Below are positions 60,589 to 64,000 of a stretch of DNA of 64,000 bases, piece after piece (the stretch's first letter is position 1; each line of letters starts with the position of its first letter). Source of the stretch: Apilactobacillus kunkeei (lineage in GTDB: Bacteria; Bacillota; Bacilli; Lactobacillales; Lactobacillaceae); contig NZ_JXDF01000012.1 in the NCBI RefSeq assembly GCF_001308195.1, positions 79,262 through 143,261 on the forward strand, read 5' to 3'. The translations under genes and the position numbers were made by a program. Below the pieces are notes generated by a model. That model was not told where the DNA came from, did no database searches, and was given only the letters and a program-made list of their open reading frames with translations.

Positions 60589-63500
60589 ATGAATTATAAC
60601 CAAGATTCAAAGTTACATTATAGAATGTACAAATCTGGTAAATCATGGGTAATCGCTGCCGTTGTAGCCGTTACCATGGGAACTGGTTTCTACATGACCC
60701 AAGCAACAGCTCATGCTGATGCAACTCCTGCGGCTGATAAGACGACTGTAAAAGCTACTGTCCAACCCACAGCAACTACCACAGCTGCCCAACAAGGCGC
60801 AAGCACTACAACTACCACAGACACTACTACTACCAAGAGTGATACTGATAAGGGTGGCACTGCAACTTCAACAGTTATAACTGGTGAAGCAAGTGCTCAT
60901 AGTGATAGTTCAGATGGTAAGAATGATAAGGAATACAATAACCCAGCTGGTACCAATGCTGCGAACTCAAACGGTACAGATGCCAACACTAACAACCAAG
61001 TAGTTAACGCATCAAACGCTACTCCAATTCCAGCACCTGTGACTGGTAATGACAGTAACAACACCACAACACCAGCAACTACAACACCAGCAACTACAAC
61101 ACCAGCAACTACAACACCGGTTACAACAACACCGGCAACCACAACACCAGTTACAGCAACACCAGTAACTACAACAACGCCAGTTGCTACAACACCAGCA
61201 ACCACAACAGTTGCAACTACCAATAACACTGCTAACGCTAACCAAGCTACTAATAACAACAATGTTACAGTAGCTACTGGTGATGCCAGCAAGGATAATG
61301 GTACTAACAATACTACTAACAACCAAACAACAACCACTGATAAAAATGCTAGTGCAACTAAGACTACTACATACAAGAAAGTCACATTAATCAAGCCTAG
61401 ATCATTTAGTGATAGTCAAATTAAGCAATTTAACCAATTCAATGCACCAGTTAAGTTTACTAAAAAATACGTAACTAACATTGATGGTTATTTAACTGCT
61501 GATACTTGGTACCAACCAAAGAAGATTTACCGTAATGGTAAGAAGTGGTCAAAATCAACTAAAAAAGATTACAGACCAATTCTAATGTACTGGTGGCCAA
61601 GTAAGACTGTTAAGGCTAACTATGCTAACTACTTTAATAAGTCACTAAACATTAATGACAAGAAGAAATACAATGTTAAGAGTGATGCTAAGAAGCTTCA
61701 TAAAGCTGTTTTAAACATCCAAACTAACATTGAAAAGACCATTACTAAGACTAAGCATGTTAATTGGCTACACACTGCCATGACAGGTTTCATCAAGACT
61801 CAAAGCATCTGGAATGTTAAGAGTGAAAAGCCGGTATATGGATGGGGTAACCTACAAGGTGGAAGCTTTAAGTACGTTAACAGCAAGACTACCAAGAATG
61901 CCAATTCTAGATACAGATTGCTAGGTCGTGCTTACACCATGCAAAAGAAGAACAACTACAAGAACTATGAATTGTTATTAGCTAATGATGTTGATAACTC
62001 AAACCCAACTGTTCAAGCAGAAGATTTAAACAACTTCTACTACCTAATGAATATCAGTTCAATCTTAGGCAAGGGTGCAAACGGTAACTTCGATGGTGGT
62101 AGAGAAGATGCTACTGGAAGTATGGATTACGACATTACTCAGTTAATCGAAAACTTCCAAGTTAAGCGTTTCAACATGACATCAGACGCTAAAGCTAATG
62201 CTCACTTGAACCTACTTGAAGATGGTGCACCAGAATCACGTGTATCAGTTGCTCAAGACGGTAACAAGGGATTAACTCATGATATGGATAACACTAACAC
62301 ATTAGTATATCCATTTACCTTAGCTCCAGGTAAGCGTAGTCAACTTAGCCAAGTTATCACAAATGACTGGGTAAACCGTGGAGATGACTACACTGAAAAC
62401 CAAGTTACTCCAAACTACTCATTCCTAAACGTTCATGATGGTGTGCAAACATTTATCGCTAACATCATCTCTGATATTTCAAAGGATAACCCAAATGCTC
62501 CTACTAAGGCAGTATTGAACAAGGCTATCAAGATTTACGATCAAGACCAATTCGCAACTAACAAGAAGTATGCAGAATACAACATTCCAGCAGCTTACTC
62601 ATTACTACTTTCAAACAAGGATGTAGTTCCTCGTGTCTACTATGGTGATCTATACCTAGAAGGTGACCAATACATGGCTACCAAGTCACCATACTTCGAC
62701 TCAATCACTACCATGCTAAAAGACCGTGTTAAATACGTTTCTGGTGGACAACAAATGAGAATGCAAGGAAACGACATTTTGACTTCAGTTCGTTTCGGTC
62801 AAGGTGACTTAACACCAACCAGCACTAGTGCAACTGGTCGTCAATCAGGTTACTTATCAGTAACTTCAAACAATCCAGATGTATCAATCACTAGCCCAAT
62901 CAAGATTTACATGGGTGCAGACCACAAGAACCAAGAATACCGTCCAGAATTAATGACTACCAAGGATGGTTTGACTGTATTCCACAATGATCAAGAAGCA
63001 AGCAAGTACGTTGTTAAGACAGATGCTGAAGGTTACCTACACCTAGACAACACTCAAGTATTTGGTGCAAGCAACCCAATGGTTTCAGGTTACCTATCAA
63101 CTTGGGTACCAGTAGGAGCAAGTGATAACCAAGACGTTAGAACTCAAGCTTCAACTAAGAAGAGTAAAGATGGTAAGACATTCCATTCAAACGCAGCTCT
63201 AGATTCACACGTTGCTTACGAAGGATTCTCATCATTACAACCAATTACTAAGAATAACAGCAAGAAGACCGATGTTGTGATTGCGAAAAACGCAAGCCTA
63301 TTCAAGGAATTAGGAATCACTGACTTTGAATTCCCAGGTCACTACATGCCAGTTCACAACGATTCATCATTCGTTGATACTACTGAAGAAAATGGTTATG
63401 CATTCTCTGATCGTTACAACCTAGGTATGGATGGTAAGTCAACTAAGTACGGTACTGTGGATCAATTAATCGACGCCAACAAGGCATTACATGCTCAAGG

Positions 63501-63882
63501 TGTTCACACATTAACCGACTATGTTATGAACCAACTATATGACTTAAACGGTCAAGAATTAACTACTGTTACTCGTATCGATGGTTTTGGTAAGAAACCT
63601 AAGAACAAGAAGGATCAAATCAACAACGCATTATACGTTGCAAGTACTAAGAGCAGCAAGAAGGATTACCAATACAAGTTTGGTGGCAAGTTCTTGTCAA
63701 TGTTGAAGAAGAAGTATCCTTCATTATTCAAACAAAAGCAAAAATCAACCAACGAACCAATTGATTCAAAGACACATATCAAGATTTGGAGCGCTAAGTA
63801 CATGAACGGTACTAGTATCCAAGGTAAGGGTATGGGTTACCTTCTAAAGAAGAACGGCCAATACTTCAAGCTACACAAGTAA
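60589..63882 (+). CDS. Secreted GH70 (glucansucrase-family) protein with divergent catalytic motifs
   Basis: 1097 residues. A KxYKxGKxW signal (HYRMYKSGKSW, about 10-20) and a Thr/Asn/Pro-rich variable region (about 45-260) are followed by a GH70 core. Segments VQAEDLNNFYYLMNISSILG, VPRVYYGDLYLEGDQYMATKSPYFD and NGYAFSDRYNLGM match glucansucrases. The motifs differ: motif II is FDGGREDATGSMD (Arg505, nucleophile Asp507 kept); motif III is LLEDGAPES (Glu544 kept, the usual Trp is Gly546); motif IV is LNVHDGVQ (His616, Asp617 kept, one residue shorter); motif I is TDYVMNQ (Asp977, Gln982 kept). No C-terminal glucan-binding domain. Activity is likely changed; polymer formation is not assured. 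Confidence 0.88.
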   Translation: MNYNQDSKLHYRMYKSGKSWVIAAVVAVTMGTGFYMTQATAHADATPAADKTTVKATVQPTATTTAAQQGASTTTTTDTTTTKSDTDKGGTATSTVITGEASAHSDSSDGKNDKEYNNPAGTNAANSNGTDANTNNQVVNASNATPIPAPVTGNDSNNTTTPATTTPATTTPATTTPVTTTPATTTPVTATPVTTTTPVATTPATTTVATTNNTANANQATNNNNVTVATGDASKDNGTNNTTNNQTTTTDKNASATKTTTYKKVTLIKPRSFSDSQIKQFNQFNAPVKFTKKYVTNIDGYLTADTWYQPKKIYRNGKKWSKSTKKDYRPILMYWWPSKTVKANYANYFNKSLNINDKKKYNVKSDAKKLHKAVLNIQTNIEKTITKTKHVNWLHTAMTGFIKTQSIWNVKSEKPVYGWGNLQGGSFKYVNSKTTKNANSRYRLLGRAYTMQKKNNYKNYELLLANDVDNSNPTVQAEDLNNFYYLMNISSILGKGANGNFDGGREDATGSMDYDITQLIENFQVKRFNMTSDAKANAHLNLLEDGAPESRVSVAQDGNKGLTHDMDNTNTLVYPFTLAPGKRSQLSQVITNDWVNRGDDYTENQVTPNYSFLNVHDGVQTFIANIISDISKDNPNAPTKAVLNKAIKIYDQDQFATNKKYAEYNIPAAYSLLLSNKDVVPRVYYGDLYLEGDQYMATKSPYFDSITTMLKDRVKYVSGGQQMRMQGNDILTSVRFGQGDLTPTSTSATGRQSGYLSVTSNNPDVSITSPIKIYMGADHKNQEYRPELMTTKDGLTVFHNDQEASKYVVKTDAEGYLHLDNTQVFGASNPMVSGYLSTWVPVGASDNQDVRTQASTKKSKDGKTFHSNAALDSHVAYEGFSSLQPITKNNSKKTDVVIAKNASLFKELGITDFEFPGHYMPVHNDSSFVDTTEENGYAFSDRYNLGMDGKSTKYGTVDQLIDANKALHAQGVHTLTDYVMNQLYDLNGQELTTVTRIDGFGKKPKNKKDQINNALYVASTKSSKKDYQYKFGGKFLSMLKKKYPSLFKQKQKSTNEPIDSKTHIKIWSAKYMNGTSIQGKGMGYLLKKNGQYFKLHK
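61059..61212 (+). repeat. 15-bp tandem repeats coding Thr-Pro-Ala-Thr-Thr in the GH70 linker
   Basis: Degenerate repeats of ACAACACCAGCAACT (variants with GTT, GCA) encode TTTPA/TTTPV units at about residues 158-207. Length may vary between strains by slippage. Confidence 0.85.
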
Positions 63883-63907
63883 AAGCCAATAAAAAAGAAG
63901 CTATCGT

Positions 63908-64000
63908 TGGAACTGCAACTATTATTTTGAACAAATAAATAAAAGCAGCTTTCTAACTCTTTAATTGGGCAACTGATTTTCTGTATTCTACAGGGGATTG
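63908..64000 (-). mobile_element. End of an IS3-family insertion sequence (runs off the window)
   Basis: The minus-strand frame from the window edge to TAG at 63953-63955 reads QSPVEYRKSVAQLKS, the usual C-terminal end of IS3-family OrfB transposases (SPVEYR). The element's terminal repeat probably starts near TGGAACTGCAAC (63908-63919). The boundary is inferred; the other end is outside the window. Confidence 0.7.
63953..64000 (-). CDS. IS3-family transposase OrfB, C-terminal end only
   Basis: Fifteen codons are visible, ending SPVEYRKSVAQLKS and TAG. The SPVEYR motif follows the DDE domain in IS3/IS150-type transposases. The catalytic part is outside the window. Confidence 0.7.
   Translation of the reverse strand, partial: QSPVEYRKSVAQLKS

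Noticed and set aside
60897..61394. Minus-strand 165-codon frame rich in Val and Gly
   Set aside because: It is the reverse of the Thr/Pro repeat region of the GH70 gene, with no ribosome site.
1..64000. CRISPR array or cas genes
   Set aside because: No regularly spaced identical repeats and no Cas-like protein found.

Overview
The window is chromosomal DNA from a low-GC Gram-positive bacterium of the family Lactobacillaceae. The evidence is the gene order secG-rnr-smpB-ung-pta-tsaE and cdaA-cdaR-glmM-glmS, strong AGGAGG-type ribosome sites, frequent TTG/GTG starts, a tmRNA tag ending ALAA, a KxYKxGKxW secretion signal and a GH70 (glucansucrase-family) protein. An Apilactobacillus- or Fructilactobacillus-like species is my inference.

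Layout. 0-17 kb is core: the end of a ClC transporter with an RCK_C-like tail, secG, RNase R, SmpB, Ung, Pta, TsaE, MurB, an NhaP-type antiporter, then CdaA/CdaR (cyclic di-AMP) and GlmM/GlmS (cell-wall aminosugars). 17-20 kb holds a tiny basic protein, a GH73 autolysin and an orphan TagH ATPase. 20-35 kb is transport and metabolism: aminotransferase, Kup, an ArsB/NhaD-like permease, an SDR, a DHA2 efflux pump, CorA, a GlcU-like sugar transporter and asnS with a T-box(Asn). 35-41 kb has a GH25 lysozyme, a TetR-controlled efflux operon and a CAP-domain secreted protein. 41-44 kb is the serine pathway operon serCA, preceded by a leader with a short Ser-containing peptide and mutually exclusive hairpins. 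45-54 kb has a GH20 hexosaminidase and a type I restriction-modification locus with two hsdS genes. 54-60 kb is an accessory zone: a broken Ltp-like membrane protein, a lipoprotein, tmRNA, a degenerate C39-like protein, tRNA-Glu(CUC), tRNA-Gln(CUG) and small membrane proteins or remnants. 60-64 kb is a divergent GH70 protein, followed by the end of an IS3-family element running in from the right edge.

How the genes fit together. Several products meet at the envelope. GlmM/GlmS and MurB feed peptidoglycan synthesis. GH73, GH25, GH20 and CAP proteins act on or near the wall, and several share a C-terminal SH3/GW-like module. CdaA makes cyclic di-AMP, which in relatives controls K+ and osmolyte transport, and the window also carries Kup, NhaP and ClC-RCK_C.

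Most notable signals: the serCA leader (attenuator candidate); the GH70 protein that keeps its catalytic acids but has altered acceptor-side motifs; three loci where a good ribosome site is followed only by ATT/ATC; a repeated ACGA-N6-TCGT palindrome; and paired C34 tRNAs. All calls are from reading the sequence, and no database search was run.
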